From contig NZ_CP118866.1 of the NCBI RefSeq assembly GCF_029101545.1, positions 992,001 through 1,056,000 of the forward strand: 64,000 nucleotides of DNA, given 5' to 3'. This document shows positions 36,690 through 46,274 of the stretch, piece after piece. Positions within the stretch are counted from its first letter, which is position 1; the number at the start of each line of letters is the position of its first letter. Below the pieces are notes generated by a model that was not told the DNA's origin, did not search any database, and saw only the letters and a program-made list of their open reading frames with translations. The translations under genes and the position numbers were made by a program. Origin of the DNA: Amygdalobacter indicium. GTDB lineage: Bacteria; Bacillota; Clostridia; Saccharofermentanales; Fastidiosipilaceae.

Positions 36690-36737
36690 CGGAAATTGGC
36701 CTGAAAATTGGCCGAGAAATTGCTCCGAAAATTGGTC
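36690..36737 (+). repeat. Four 12-base degenerate tandem repeats upstream of GNAT gene
   Basis: Consecutive copies read CGGAAATTGGCC, TGAAAATTGGCC, GAGAAATTGCTC and CGAAAATTGGTC. A related 14-base motif, GGCGGAAAATCTGC/GGCAGAAAATCTGC, occurs 25 bases apart just before them (36638-36676). The 315-base stretch 36453-36767 between rbsK and the acetyltransferase holds these repeats and the rbsK promoter and no gene. Confidence 0.8.
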
Positions 36738-36767
36738 CAAGGAACGACGAAAGGGAAAATAATTAAT

Positions 36768-37307
36768 ATGAAGCAAAATTGTCACAATTTGGAATTTCGT
36801 CCGGCGCAAAATAACGATTCAGCGCAAATTTCACAACTATATGAACAGGCTCGAATATTCATGCGCCAACACAATAATCCGACGCAATGGCAAGGCTATC
36901 CCTCGGAAGAAATAATCTTACAAGATATAGCTCACCGGCAGCTCTACCTGATCTTTTCGCCGTTAAATAGATCCGTCTTGGCCGGGGCCTTCGTTTTGCA
37001 GTTCGGAGAAGAAGTAAATTACCGGGAAATTAACGGTAAATGGCACTATTCTTTACCTTATGCCACCTTGCACAGAGTTGCTTCCGGCGGAATTTTTCCC
37101 GGAATTTTCAATGATATTGTCGCTTTTTCCCGGAAACGTTGTAATGAAATAATGGAACAGGCGTATCTGCGGATTGATACCCATAAAGACAATTTACCGA
37201 TGCAAGCTGCTCTTAGCCGTTCGAATTTTCAGTACTGCGGTATAATCAAAGTAGCTGACGGCAGCGAAAGATTAGCCTATGATTTGCTGTTTCCTCCTGT
37301 TTCTTAA
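36768..37307 (+). CDS. GNAT-family N-acetyltransferase
   Basis: A 179-residue acetyl-CoA-dependent transferase; the acceptor is unknown. LEFRPAQNNDSAQISQLYEQA is the usual N-terminal beta-alpha start of the fold. The region HRVASGGIFPGIFNDIVAF and RIDTHKDNLPMQAALSRSNFQYCGII (the D-x-x-N-xx-M-xx-x motif) match the acetyltransferase family. The ATG at 36768 is chosen because family homology begins there. An in-frame TTG at 36708 would extend the protein into the 12-base repeat and has no good ribosome binding site. Confidence 0.78.
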   Translation: MKQNCHNLEFRPAQNNDSAQISQLYEQARIFMRQHNNPTQWQGYPSEEIILQDIAHRQLYLIFSPLNRSVLAGAFVLQFGEEVNYREINGKWHYSLPYATLHRVASGGIFPGIFNDIVAFSRKRCNEIMEQAYLRIDTHKDNLPMQAALSRSNFQYCGIIKVADGSERLAYDLLFPPVS

Positions 37308-37415
37308 TTTTCAGCAACAACTTCTTAAAGTTGAAATTTGAAAATAAAAGAAGTCTTCAATCTCTGCGACACAGTAAGCCACAACGCAAATCATCATGCA
37401 TAAGCTGCCGCCGGG

Positions 37416-37446
37416 TTGACCGTAGAAAAGCAAATAATTATATAAT
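37416..37446 (+). promoter_or_regulatory. Promoter of phosphohexomutase gene
   Basis: TTGACC (37416-37421) precedes TATATAAT; the -10 may be TATATA (17-base spacing) or TATAAT at 37441-37446 (19 bases). It lies about 75 bases before the ATG. Confidence 0.6.
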
Positions 37447-37520
37447 ATTGAATATACAACAGCTAAGTGCTTAATTTAAAAGCCGGGGCAACTATAAGCA
37501 GAAGCGAAAGAGGTGTTTTT

Positions 37521-39170
37521 ATGATTAAATTCGGTACAGCAGGTTTACGCGGACTTATGCAGCCGGGCGAAGACGGTCTGAATGACTATACGGTAGCTTT
37601 GGCAACATTGGGAATTTCCCGCTATTTGAAACAAACATGCGGCAAAGGAAAAATTATTTTTGCTTATGATACCCGCCATCACTCACGTGAATATGCTTAT
37701 CTGGCAGCCGGAATTTTACAAAAAGAAGGTCATCAGGCTCTGATTTTCCCGTCCTATGCGCCTACTCCGATTCTGGCATACAGTATTCGTCCTCTGCACG
37801 CTGATTTGGGAATAGTGCTGACAGCATCACATAATCCTAAAGAATACAACGGATACAAAGTCTACGGCTCCGACGGTATACAAATCAATGAAGCAACAGC
37901 TGCGCAAATTGCTTCTAATATGGAGGAAGAAAAATATAATACCGCTTATTTCATTAATTCCGCCTGTTTGCCTAATTTATCGGCAGAATTACCTGCACCG
38001 GAAACAATAACGCCTACTATTGTACCTTCTTACATTCACGATATTCAAAGTCTTTGGCAACGAAAGATGAACGAAGAAGAAACGTGTAAAATGGCGGCAG
38101 CGCAACACAATCTGAAAATTGTCTATACACCGGTCCACGGAACCGGTGCCGCATATTTTCTGCCTCTGCTGCAACATAGTTCTTTCGCCGATATCATAAT
38201 TGTGAAAGAACAGGCTGAACCTGATCCTGATTTCCCGACTGCTCCCAAGCCTAATCCCGAATATCCGGAAGTACTGCTGCCGGCAATTAAACAAGCTGAA
38301 GCAGTAAATGCCGACATTGTTTTAGTTACAGACCCCGATGCCGATCGCTGTGCTCTTGCTCTGCCTGATACTACCGGTGAATGGCACCAACTGAGCGGCA
38401 ACGAAACAGGTGCTTTATTGTCGGCAATTTTAATTGATAATGCCCGCAGCTGTCAACGCCGCTTAAATTCTGACGATTATCTCGTAAAAAGTGTAGTTAC
38501 CGATGATTTCGGCGCCGCTATTGCTAAAGCTAACGGCCTAAGTGTCTGCGAATCTTTGACCGGATTTAAAAACATTTGCGGTACTATACCTAAGCTCCGT
38601 GCCCAAGGCAAACGCTATTTCTTCGGTTACGAAGAAAGTGTCGGCTATTCATACCCTGATTTCGTACGGGATAAAGACGGATTGGCTTCATGTTATTTAT
38701 TAGCTATGGCGGCAGCTTATGTTTCGACAAACGGCTGCACTTTATGGCAATATTTCAACGATCTGCAAAAGCGCTACGGTTATTATGTTTCTGCACCCTT
38801 CAATATAGTAAACACTGCTTCGGACGGCAATGAACAAATACAGAAAACAGTTAATGAATTCCGCACTAACTCACCTTTGCTGTTAGCCGGAGGCAAATTA
38901 TTGCAAATATCCGATTACCTTGACGGCAGCATTAAAATTTTTGCTCAGGACGGTACAAGTGTGCAGCAAAAAGATGTGCTTAAGTTACCGAAACAGAATC
39001 TTGTAAAATTTTTCTATGACAACAATTTAACCTTGTCCGTACGGCCTTCCGGTACCGAGCCGAAACTCAAATTTTATCTGGACGCCTGTGCCTCTACTCG
39101 CGAAACAGCAGTTGAATTATTGCAAAAAGCCGGTAATGAAATTCGTAACTTGTTGAAGCAACAAAAATAA
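37521..39170 (+). CDS. pgcA: Phosphoglucomutase/phosphomannomutase
   Basis: Interconverts hexose 1- and 6-phosphates; family members also act on ribose phosphates. 549 residues with the four domains of alpha-D-phosphohexomutases. The phosphoserine loop is TASHNPKEYNGYKVYGSDG, the metal loop DPDADRCA, the sugar-binding loop GYEESVGY and the phosphate-binding loop RPSGTEPKLKFY. GAGGTG lies six bases before ATG 37521. An upstream in-frame ATG is not family-like. Three bases separate its stop from that of hemZ on the other strand, with no visible terminator between. Confidence 0.93.
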   Translation: MIKFGTAGLRGLMQPGEDGLNDYTVALATLGISRYLKQTCGKGKIIFAYDTRHHSREYAYLAAGILQKEGHQALIFPSYAPTPILAYSIRPLHADLGIVLTASHNPKEYNGYKVYGSDGIQINEATAAQIASNMEEEKYNTAYFINSACLPNLSAELPAPETITPTIVPSYIHDIQSLWQRKMNEEETCKMAAAQHNLKIVYTPVHGTGAAYFLPLLQHSSFADIIIVKEQAEPDPDFPTAPKPNPEYPEVLLPAIKQAEAVNADIVLVTDPDADRCALALPDTTGEWHQLSGNETGALLSAILIDNARSCQRRLNSDDYLVKSVVTDDFGAAIAKANGLSVCESLTGFKNICGTIPKLRAQGKRYFFGYEESVGYSYPDFVRDKDGLASCYLLAMAAAYVSTNGCTLWQYFNDLQKRYGYYVSAPFNIVNTASDGNEQIQKTVNEFRTNSPLLLAGGKLLQISDYLDGSIKIFAQDGTSVQQKDVLKLPKQNLVKFFYDNNLTLSVRPSGTEPKLKFYLDACASTRETAVELLQKAGNEIRNLLKQQK

Positions 39171-39173
39171 TTA

Positions 39174-41144
39174 TTAATCATGCTGAAAAAACTTTTGCAA
39201 CAACACGGCTTTTTCGCAGCTGTGTTCCCGGCTGTTAGCTAAATAACTGGCAACAGAACGCGCGTTGCTGAAACGTTCAACTTTACCGTTACTGACGAAT
39301 TTGCTCATAGCACAACAGCCGAATCCTAAAACGGAGGTCTGATCGAGCATCATTAAAACATTATAAAGATTACCCATAACGAGGCTTTCGGCCTCGGCGG
39401 CCGAACGGATTTTGGCAAAACCGGTGTTTTCCAAGGCTGAAACTGCATCTTTTTGGCGATACATATAATAGGGCAAATATCCGGCACGAATTAAAGTATT
39501 TTGTGCCGTAGTCAGTGTTTTATGTAATTCGCTTTGTACGAACTCCAACTGATTAAGATTACCGGCAAAAGTTCGCAGCAACGAGTCGTTACGAATATTA
39601 TCCGGAACAGATTTTTCAGCCTGTCTTAATTGCCCCAACCAGGATTTACGCTTAAAAGCTAAAGTATGGATAGTTATGTTTTCCGGATTCAGTTTCATAG
39701 CGCAATCCAAGGAATGTAACATATCCTGTGCTTTTTCTCCCGGCAAGCCGAATATCAGATCCATATTACAAACGGGAAATTTTTCCGCTTTCACCAGCTG
39801 CATTACCTGCAAAATATCGTCCGCATAAGCCGGTCGTCCCAAATGTTTTAAGGTTTCCGGATTGAAAGTCTGCGGATTGACACATATATGATTAAACCCT
39901 GCCTGTCTAACGATTTTCAATTTAGCTGCCGTTATCGTATCCGCTCTGCCGGCTTCAAAAGTTTTTTCGGCGATGTTCTGAAAATTAGGTAAAGTTTGCA
40001 AGAATTCAAGCAAGCGCTTCAAATTGTTTTCATCCAAGGCCGAAGGTGTTCCGCCACCGATATACAAAGTTTGAATATTCCCGTTAATCAGCGGCCAAAG
40101 TCTACTGATTTCCTCTATCAGCGAAGTGATATAGTCCGTAATCAATTTCGTCTCGGCTTTTATGCCGTCTCTGGGGGCAAAAGAGCAATAAGCACAGCGG
40201 GTAAAGCAAAAAGGAATACCGATATAAACCGATAGTTGTTTGCCCTCATGTCTACCGTAGCTTTTCTGCAAACTGCTTTCCAACAGCCGATTTTCATTAC
40301 AAGCTGTAAGAGTAACTAAAGCTGCTTTATCACTGCTTAAATTATAAATTACCTGCAAATACTTTTCTGTTAATTGCCATAGTTTGCTGTCATTATAAGC
40401 CTTAAGCGGCAAACGTAAGCTGCTTAATTGCTTAAAATCGCTTTCTGTGAAATCAGGCTTGTTGCACAGAGTGGATAATTGCATATAATATTCCTTTGTC
40501 CGCTCGTTCTCTTCCGCAAAGAGACCTGAAACTGATTTTTTACCCTGCAATTTCGCTTGCCAAAGATGACGCCAATTATAAATTGTTTGATAAATTTCGC
40601 CGGCGATATATGTCGGGCGAATACCTGTCAAACTGCCCCAAGGAAAACGCAAATTTTCAATTAAACACAACAAATCATAGAGTTGCTTTTTGAGCAAACG
40701 GCTGACTTGCAATAAATTGAATAATAAGTGCTGCTCGATTTCCTGTTCTATCAGAGCTTTATTTTTCTGTTGCTCGTAATAGTTAATTAATTCAGGCCAT
40801 TGAAAGTTCAATTCCTTTTTTTGCGCTTGTAATTTTTCGCTTATCTTATCGCCGATTTTAAGGACCGTAGATACCTGCTTAAATGTTTCATTCTGAAATA
40901 ATATTTCAGTTAAACAGGTCGGTGAACTTAAATTTTCTCTGCCCGCATTAACTTGACTGATTATTACGACTTTTTCATTTTGCGCCGCTGCCGACTGCAA
41001 CAAGCGGGAATTTGCCGGTAAATCGACATTCAGCGAGGTTTCATTAATAGTGCTGATGCCATAAAACAGGCGCAATATATCCTGCAAATTATAAAATTCC
41101 TGATGGCCAAGAAGTTCAAGTTGTAAGTTCAGTCGATTAGACAT
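39174..41144 (-). CDS. hemZ: HemZ-like radical SAM coproporphyrinogen III oxidase-family protein
   Basis: A 656-residue radical SAM enzyme. The first 170 residues are an N-terminal HemZ-type region. The cluster motif follows at IPFCFTRCAYCSF (CxxxCxxC), with the SAM-binding YIGGGTPSAL and the HemW/HemN-like GLPGEKAQDMLHSLD. HemZ proteins are often annotated as oxygen-independent coproporphyrinogen dehydrogenase, but heme synthesis genes are not in this window and HemW-type heme chaperone activity cannot be excluded. It overlaps closely with the DUF3810-type gene (stop one base before its start). Confidence 0.82.
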   Translation of the reverse strand: MSNRLNLQLELLGHQEFYNLQDILRLFYGISTINETSLNVDLPANSRLLQSAAAQNEKVVIISQVNAGRENLSSPTCLTEILFQNETFKQVSTVLKIGDKISEKLQAQKKELNFQWPELINYYEQQKNKALIEQEIEQHLLFNLLQVSRLLKKQLYDLLCLIENLRFPWGSLTGIRPTYIAGEIYQTIYNWRHLWQAKLQGKKSVSGLFAEENERTKEYYMQLSTLCNKPDFTESDFKQLSSLRLPLKAYNDSKLWQLTEKYLQVIYNLSSDKAALVTLTACNENRLLESSLQKSYGRHEGKQLSVYIGIPFCFTRCAYCSFAPRDGIKAETKLITDYITSLIEEISRLWPLINGNIQTLYIGGGTPSALDENNLKRLLEFLQTLPNFQNIAEKTFEAGRADTITAAKLKIVRQAGFNHICVNPQTFNPETLKHLGRPAYADDILQVMQLVKAEKFPVCNMDLIFGLPGEKAQDMLHSLDCAMKLNPENITIHTLAFKRKSWLGQLRQAEKSVPDNIRNDSLLRTFAGNLNQLEFVQSELHKTLTTAQNTLIRAGYLPYYMYRQKDAVSALENTGFAKIRSAAEAESLVMGNLYNVLMMLDQTSVLGFGCCAMSKFVSNGKVERFSNARSVASYLANSREHSCEKAVLLQKFFQHD

Positions 41145-41145
41145 A

Positions 41146-42387
41146 TTATTTTCTTTCTTTCAGTTGTTCATTAAAATATGCGATAAGTAACTTGCTCACT
41201 TCATCATAAGAGACAATGCCGCGCGCATCACCGTTAGCTCTAATAAAAGTATCATTAAGGTTTTGACTTTTTTGAGATATAGGTCGTCTGCTGTATCGCT
41301 GATAATAATCGTTGGCCGCTTTAACATCTTTTTTAGCCTGCGGCGGTAACTGACGATAAAGTTGTAAAAAGACAGTTTTATCGGCTTTATAAAGGTCATT
41401 GGCCAGATAAATCCAGGCGTTCAAATAAGCTGCATAAACAGCTCTCTCATCATCACTTGAACTTAACGTTAAAAATGCCAGAAAGTTCGCTTCATCTTCA
41501 TGTGCAAAAAAGCGTTGATGCGCCAATTCATGGGCCGCACTGAAAAGCGTAAAAGGCGCAGCTTGAGCGACATTAACATTAGCCTCCAGTAATAAAGGCA
41601 TATACATGCCGTTGGTTAAAGTATATGACCAATAATGCGACATACTCACAGCTTTTACTTTCAATGTCTGACCTGCTAAAAATTCATATTTTCGCGCTGC
41701 AAGACGATAAGCATTAACGGCTAAATTAAATAATTTCTCATCCGAATCAGGAAAAATAATCTTTTTATCTTCCATAATTATTTTCCGGCTGGCGGACCGG
41801 TCTAACGAGGCTTTACCGGCATCTACGGCCGACTCCAAGTGACAAAGTTTATTCAACTTTTCTACCACAATTTCACTTGCCTGTTTTAAGTCTTTTTTTT
41901 GCCAATGCTGCGTATCATAATGTAATTTATCGGCCAGAGTCTCACGCTCAAAGTTATAACCGTGAAACAGCAAATAGGACGAGAAAGCATACGAAAAAAG
42001 AAAGAGTATTACTAATAAAAGACGTCCCGTATAACGACAATAATTGAGATTATGTTCCTGCCATTTGCGAATATAAGAGCGATTGAACAAATGAAACAGC
42101 GCAAGCCAAGAGGCAGCAAAACGAATTATTGTATAAATCAACCAATAAATTAATTTATATGCCAAAACCAAGGGCAAAAGCCATGCTAAAAGTTCTGTCA
42201 ACGAAAAAGGCAGTAAATTAGTAATGAATCGTATCGGCCAGGCAATAAACGGTGTCACGTCCGTTGCCAAAAATTCGAAAAATTCCGTGTCACCTCTTTT
42301 GAAAACAAGCAAGCAGAATAAAAACAACGGTACAGCAATTATGACCGCCAGCTTAGTAACAAATAAAAAGTATTTTCGATATGACAC
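41146..42387 (-). CDS. DUF3810-type membrane protein with HELAH metalloprotease motif
   Basis: A 413-residue protein with three N-terminal membrane segments (FVTKLAVIIAVPLFLFCLLV, FSLTELLAWLLPLVLAYKLIYWLIY, LLLVILFLFSYAFSSYLL), then a soluble domain carrying AAHELAHQRFFAHEDEANF near residue 284. This HExxH plus downstream Glu pattern is that of zinc metallopeptidases, and matches the DUF3810 family. The substrate is unknown. The start is GTG with AAAGGAAG in front. A role in envelope maintenance is only inferred. Confidence 0.78.
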   Translation of the reverse strand: MSYRKYFLFVTKLAVIIAVPLFLFCLLVFKRGDTEFFEFLATDVTPFIAWPIRFITNLLPFSLTELLAWLLPLVLAYKLIYWLIYTIIRFAASWLALFHLFNRSYIRKWQEHNLNYCRYTGRLLLVILFLFSYAFSSYLLFHGYNFERETLADKLHYDTQHWQKKDLKQASEIVVEKLNKLCHLESAVDAGKASLDRSASRKIIMEDKKIIFPDSDEKLFNLAVNAYRLAARKYEFLAGQTLKVKAVSMSHYWSYTLTNGMYMPLLLEANVNVAQAAPFTLFSAAHELAHQRFFAHEDEANFLAFLTLSSSDDERAVYAAYLNAWIYLANDLYKADKTVFLQLYRQLPPQAKKDVKAANDYYQRYSRRPISQKSQNLNDTFIRANGDARGIVSYDEVSKLLIAYFNEQLKERK

Positions 42388-42479
42388 GAGTCTTCCTTTC
42401 CGAGCAACAATTAAACTTTATCATTAAATCCGACTTGCAATAATCTGTTTCGAATCGGAATTATAATTTGATACCTATC

Positions 42480-43586
42480 TTAATTAAACTTAAAGATTTT
42501 TTTCACTACATGATAGAACATGCCGATCGCCTTATTTCCCAGAGGTAAATTAAGCAGAACATTAGGCAAAGAGCGTCTGACCGCTGCATACATTTTTTTG
42601 TCGAAAGTTTGTAAAAAGTACCATAAATCGCGAATTTTCTCTTTTGCTTCCGGTGTATCAATCATAATCAGATGAACTACACTTACCGTATACATTGCTG
42701 CCAAATAGTGCATCAAATATTGGCGTATCTTCTGATTTTCCTTTCCCGGAAGATCACTGTACAAATGGTATGCCTGCGTTAAAAGCTTGGTAACTCTAAT
42801 TTGCTGATCAATCCTTTTAATGAAATTATTTTCATTAACCGACTGATCGTCCCGTCCAACTTCATAGTGATACAATTCTACCGGCAAATAGTAAATTTGG
42901 CGGCAGTAAGGTAAGGGTATATAAGCCAACAAATTATCGACGTAAAAGCAATGTTCCGGCAATACCAAAGAGGCATCATGTAAAATTTGGCGGCGATAAA
43001 TCATCGAATGCATCGTCAAATAAGTACCCTGCGTAAACGATTTACTTTCATGAAATTGGAAGAATTTTTCAACCGGTACCTGTCTCTTCAGGGAAATCCG
43101 ATTTTTACCTTCTTCGATATTTTCATAAGTATAATCAACTAACAAAAGATCGGGTAAAGGACTGCTTGAATCCTGCAAAAAAGCTTTTCTCATTGCTTTC
43201 AATTTGTCCAAAGTAAGTGTCAAAGCCTGAGGATTCAACCAATCATCAGCATCCAATACGTAATAGTACATCCCGACGCCATGTTGCATACCGTAATTAA
43301 CGCCGGAACCGTGACCGCCGTTTTCCTTATTCACAACTTTAAACATCTCAGGATATTTGTCGACATACTGTTGCGCAATTTCAGCAGTATTATCTTTCGA
43401 ACCGTCATTAACAATAATTACTTCCAAAGATTCTTTAGCAGCTTGGTCAAGTTCTGTAAAAGGCTCCAAAGACCGCGGTAAAAATTTAGCAGCATTATAT
43501 GCCGGTACGGCAATAGTCAAGATTTTATTGTCCACCAATTCTGTTTGAATGTCTGTAATCTTAAATTCTCTACCTTCTTTTTCCAT
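42480..43586 (-). CDS. Glycosyltransferase family 2
   Basis: A 368-residue GT-A fold transferase. LTIAVPAYNAAKFLPRSLEPF starts the nucleotide-binding domain, NDGSKDN and the DADDWLN metal-binding motif follow. The C-terminal 130 residues have no clear membrane helix, so the protein may be peripheral. The AGAGGAACTT site precedes the ATG. It lies 15 bases downstream of sepF in the same direction. Acceptor and donor sugars are unknown; cell-envelope glycan or teichoic acid-like polymer synthesis is likely. Confidence 0.85.
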   Translation of the reverse strand: MEKEGREFKITDIQTELVDNKILTIAVPAYNAAKFLPRSLEPFTELDQAAKESLEVIIVNDGSKDNTAEIAQQYVDKYPEMFKVVNKENGGHGSGVNYGMQHGVGMYYYVLDADDWLNPQALTLTLDKLKAMRKAFLQDSSSPLPDLLLVDYTYENIEEGKNRISLKRQVPVEKFFQFHESKSFTQGTYLTMHSMIYRRQILHDASLVLPEHCFYVDNLLAYIPLPYCRQIYYLPVELYHYEVGRDDQSVNENNFIKRIDQQIRVTKLLTQAYHLYSDLPGKENQKIRQYLMHYLAAMYTVSVVHLIMIDTPEAKEKIRDLWYFLQTFDKKMYAAVRRSLPNVLLNLPLGNKAIGMFYHVVKKIFKFN

Positions 43587-43600
43587 AAGTTCCTCTCTTC

Positions 43601-44032
43601 TTATTGCTGTTGCATACCGCCGGAATTATTTCTGTCAGTACGATAAGTTACAGTCTTGGGCATCAACAAATAAATTTCCCGGCTTATTTTTGTGAAATTA
43701 CCTTCCAAAACAAAAGCAACACCGGAAATAAAGTCCAAGCTTCTCTGGAAATCGGAAGCATTCATATTGCTCAAATCACAAACTACCGACGCCCCCCGTT
43801 TGAAATGGAACGCTATTTCCTGCGCACCTGCGATATCTTTAGCCTCTACCAAAACGATTTCTCCGTTAGTAGGCAAATTCCGCAGATAAGCAGCAGCTTG
43901 CGGATTGACGGAAGTCGCAGGTACCCGGCGCACAGACTCGCGCTGTCCGTCGGCGGCAGCTGCCTCATAATTATCATTATACTCACCGTCTTCATCGCTA
44001 ACCGGTTTTAAGATGTTCTTGAAAAAAGCCAT
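43601..44032 (-). CDS. sepF: Cell division protein SepF
   Basis: A 143-residue FtsZ-associated membrane anchor for the septum. The N-terminal segment (MAFFKNILK) is a short amphipathic helix. The conserved core from residue 55 has IVLVEAKDIAGAQEIAFHFKRGASVVCDLSNMNASDFQRSLDFISGVAF, the DUF552 fold. AAAGGAG precedes the ATG. It lies 30 bases downstream of the HlyD-like gene. YlmE (YggS), which usually neighbours SepF, is not here. Confidence 0.93.
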   Translation of the reverse strand: MAFFKNILKPVSDEDGEYNDNYEAAAADGQRESVRRVPATSVNPQAAAYLRNLPTNGEIVLVEAKDIAGAQEIAFHFKRGASVVCDLSNMNASDFQRSLDFISGVAFVLEGNFTKISREIYLLMPKTVTYRTDRNNSGGMQQQ

Positions 44033-44062
44033 AATTTGTCTCCTTTGTATTTATACTGCTAA

Positions 44063-46195
44063 TTATGTTACTTGTTGCCCGGCTTTTACCTGGCGCGGAT
44101 TCAACACAATAATTGCTCCGTCCTTAATTACCGTTTCTTTTTCATTCAGTCCTTGAATAATAGCATTTTGTTCATTGCTCTCCAAGACTCTGACTTGTTC
44201 TTTCTCAATGAATCCTGCCTTGACCACATAAATATAAGCTGTACTTTCACGATTAACATTATCATAAAGTAAAGCTGCTTTAGGAATAATCAAGCCACTA
44301 TGTGTCGCTTTAATCAAATTAGCTTTGATTGCTACTTTATCAAGCAGACTTTCAACATTTCTATCACACTTCAAAAGTAACAGAACACCCGAAGCATCCG
44401 GTGTAACGCGCAGAAGATTACACTTTTCGATAACTTGACCTAAACCGGCTACTTCCAATTTATAATTATTATTTACAGTAAAATCGCTGGTTTTAGCATT
44501 GGCAACCTGCAAAAGAAAATACTGGTAACGCGTGTCAATCAAACGAATAATGGGCAACTTTTCTTTAATCTTCGTCCCGTTAGTCGAAACTGAAGGTTTC
44601 GCAGCATTATAATAATTTATAAACTGATCATAACTCATACTTTGAATTGTTTCCGTGTTAACGTCAATAGCCAGTGGATTAATCTTATAGGAAATCAATC
44701 CGGCTGTCGGAGTTTCAATTATTCTGGCTTTTTCTTTAAGTTCATGCGCCAAAACTTTTTGCTCCGTACGTAAATTTTCAATCACCGGATCAGCCAAATT
44801 CATTTGTTTCAATGAAAAATTCCGTTCCTGCATCAATGGTTGTAAATTATAAACGTATGTATTGAGATGCGACAAAACATTATGACTTAAATCATGCCGT
44901 AAAAGATTAATTGTCGGCAACATGGAGCTGTCGGATTTACTGAATAACTGATTCGCCTGCAAATTTCGTCCTTGTTTCAACATAGTTAAAATCTGTTCTG
45001 AAATTTGCTGTTCAATATTATCATTCTTACTCTTAATATCACTGATATCAACTGTCACTATATTGGCAACTTCCTGTTCGGCAGCTACCAAACTGCCTTC
45101 AGCTTTAATCGCCTGCAATTCGCCGGCAACAGGAGCATACAAAACTCGCTCTTCCCGCGCAACAAAGCCGAAAGACGAATATTTTTGTTCCAAATCGCCG
45201 TTCTTCAATATATACAAATGAATTTTAGCCCTTGTTTGTTGCATAATAACTCCGGCAACTGCCAAAGTCAGCAACAACAAACTGCAAGTGAAACAAAAAA
45301 CAGTTATACGTCTGCGTCTTTTTTCCTGCTTCTGTAATTTAGCAATGGAAACATCCAAATCACGATTAATTTGTTCTAAATTTTTCTTATTAATGTCATT
45401 TGTTACTGCGGATCCTATACGGTCTTTTTTATTAAATGAAGGCAAAAGACTGATCAAAGTTCCCAAAACTATCTCATAAAAATTATGCAGAAAAGATTCT
45501 TTTTTCGCCTGTTGCAGCTTCTTCAGCTGCTTCTGCTCCGGTCTCTGTTCTGCAACATTGTATTTTTGCATCACAGACTGAGGATTATACGCCGGATAAG
45601 TATCTTTAACAGCGGAAGTACGTTTATTATTTGCCGCTTTTCTTTTTTTGAAAAAAGAAAGCGATTTTATCAACGGCATTTCCGCCTTATGTTTACCGGA
45701 TTTATTTCTTTTATTTAAAGCAGTTCCGACAGCAGCCAATAAGCCCGTTATTTTTAACTTTTTATTAGTAGAAGTCAAGTTCTTTCGTTCGCTCTTTAAT
45801 GTCCCGTCCGGCATTAAAATCCGTTCATCTGCGAAAGGTCCATTTTGCAAAGGCGCAGGCATGGACGCGCCGCCTGAATTTCTCCTGTTTTTCAAGTTTG
45901 CTAAATTACTTTTGTGATATGCAAAATTCGGGTCATCGGTCGTTATAGCCTGCATTCCCTGCTGAAATTCTTTCTCCAAATTGGCGAAAGAATTATTATT
46001 TTTCATGCGTTGGCGCAGCAAAGCAAAGCTGCTGTTGCCGCTTTGCTCATAATAATAGTTATCCAACCTGGCCTCATCCTGCTTTTCTACATTTTCAGCA
46101 ATTTGTTGTTGTTTTTTACTCAACTTTTTACTCAAATTGTCCGCCAGATGCTTTACCGGTAGTAAATTGCTTAAACTAAATTTTTTACCTGCCAT
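44063..46195 (-). CDS. HlyD-like membrane protein with long cytoplasmic N-terminus
   Basis: A 710-residue protein. Residues 1-295 are hydrophilic, rich in Lys, Asn and Gln, with coiled-coil character. One membrane helix follows at about 298-320 (TVFCFTCSLLLLTLAVAGVIMQ). The rest resembles the HlyD/membrane-fusion family: a barrel-sandwich start (GELQAIKAEGSLVAAEQEVANIV), a helical hairpin and a C-terminal beta-barrel region (SGLIIPKAALLYDN, VRVLESNEQNAIIQGL). Similar proteins stand upstream of sepF in Clostridia. The ATG at 46195 has a GAGTG site; an in-frame GTG lies nine bases upstream. A role in division or envelope assembly is inferred from sepF. Confidence 0.68.
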   Translation of the reverse strand: MAGKKFSLSNLLPVKHLADNLSKKLSKKQQQIAENVEKQDEARLDNYYYEQSGNSSFALLRQRMKNNNSFANLEKEFQQGMQAITTDDPNFAYHKSNLANLKNRRNSGGASMPAPLQNGPFADERILMPDGTLKSERKNLTSTNKKLKITGLLAAVGTALNKRNKSGKHKAEMPLIKSLSFFKKRKAANNKRTSAVKDTYPAYNPQSVMQKYNVAEQRPEQKQLKKLQQAKKESFLHNFYEIVLGTLISLLPSFNKKDRIGSAVTNDINKKNLEQINRDLDVSIAKLQKQEKRRRRITVFCFTCSLLLLTLAVAGVIMQQTRAKIHLYILKNGDLEQKYSSFGFVAREERVLYAPVAGELQAIKAEGSLVAAEQEVANIVTVDISDIKSKNDNIEQQISEQILTMLKQGRNLQANQLFSKSDSSMLPTINLLRHDLSHNVLSHLNTYVYNLQPLMQERNFSLKQMNLADPVIENLRTEQKVLAHELKEKARIIETPTAGLISYKINPLAIDVNTETIQSMSYDQFINYYNAAKPSVSTNGTKIKEKLPIIRLIDTRYQYFLLQVANAKTSDFTVNNNYKLEVAGLGQVIEKCNLLRVTPDASGVLLLLKCDRNVESLLDKVAIKANLIKATHSGLIIPKAALLYDNVNRESTAYIYVVKAGFIEKEQVRVLESNEQNAIIQGLNEKETVIKDGAIIVLNPRQVKAGQQVT

Positions 46196-46274
46196 CCCTA
46201 TCACTCAAATCATCAATTAAATATGTTAAGTATAACATTATTCTGCTGCAACTTGCTTAAGAAAGCTGAAATAA

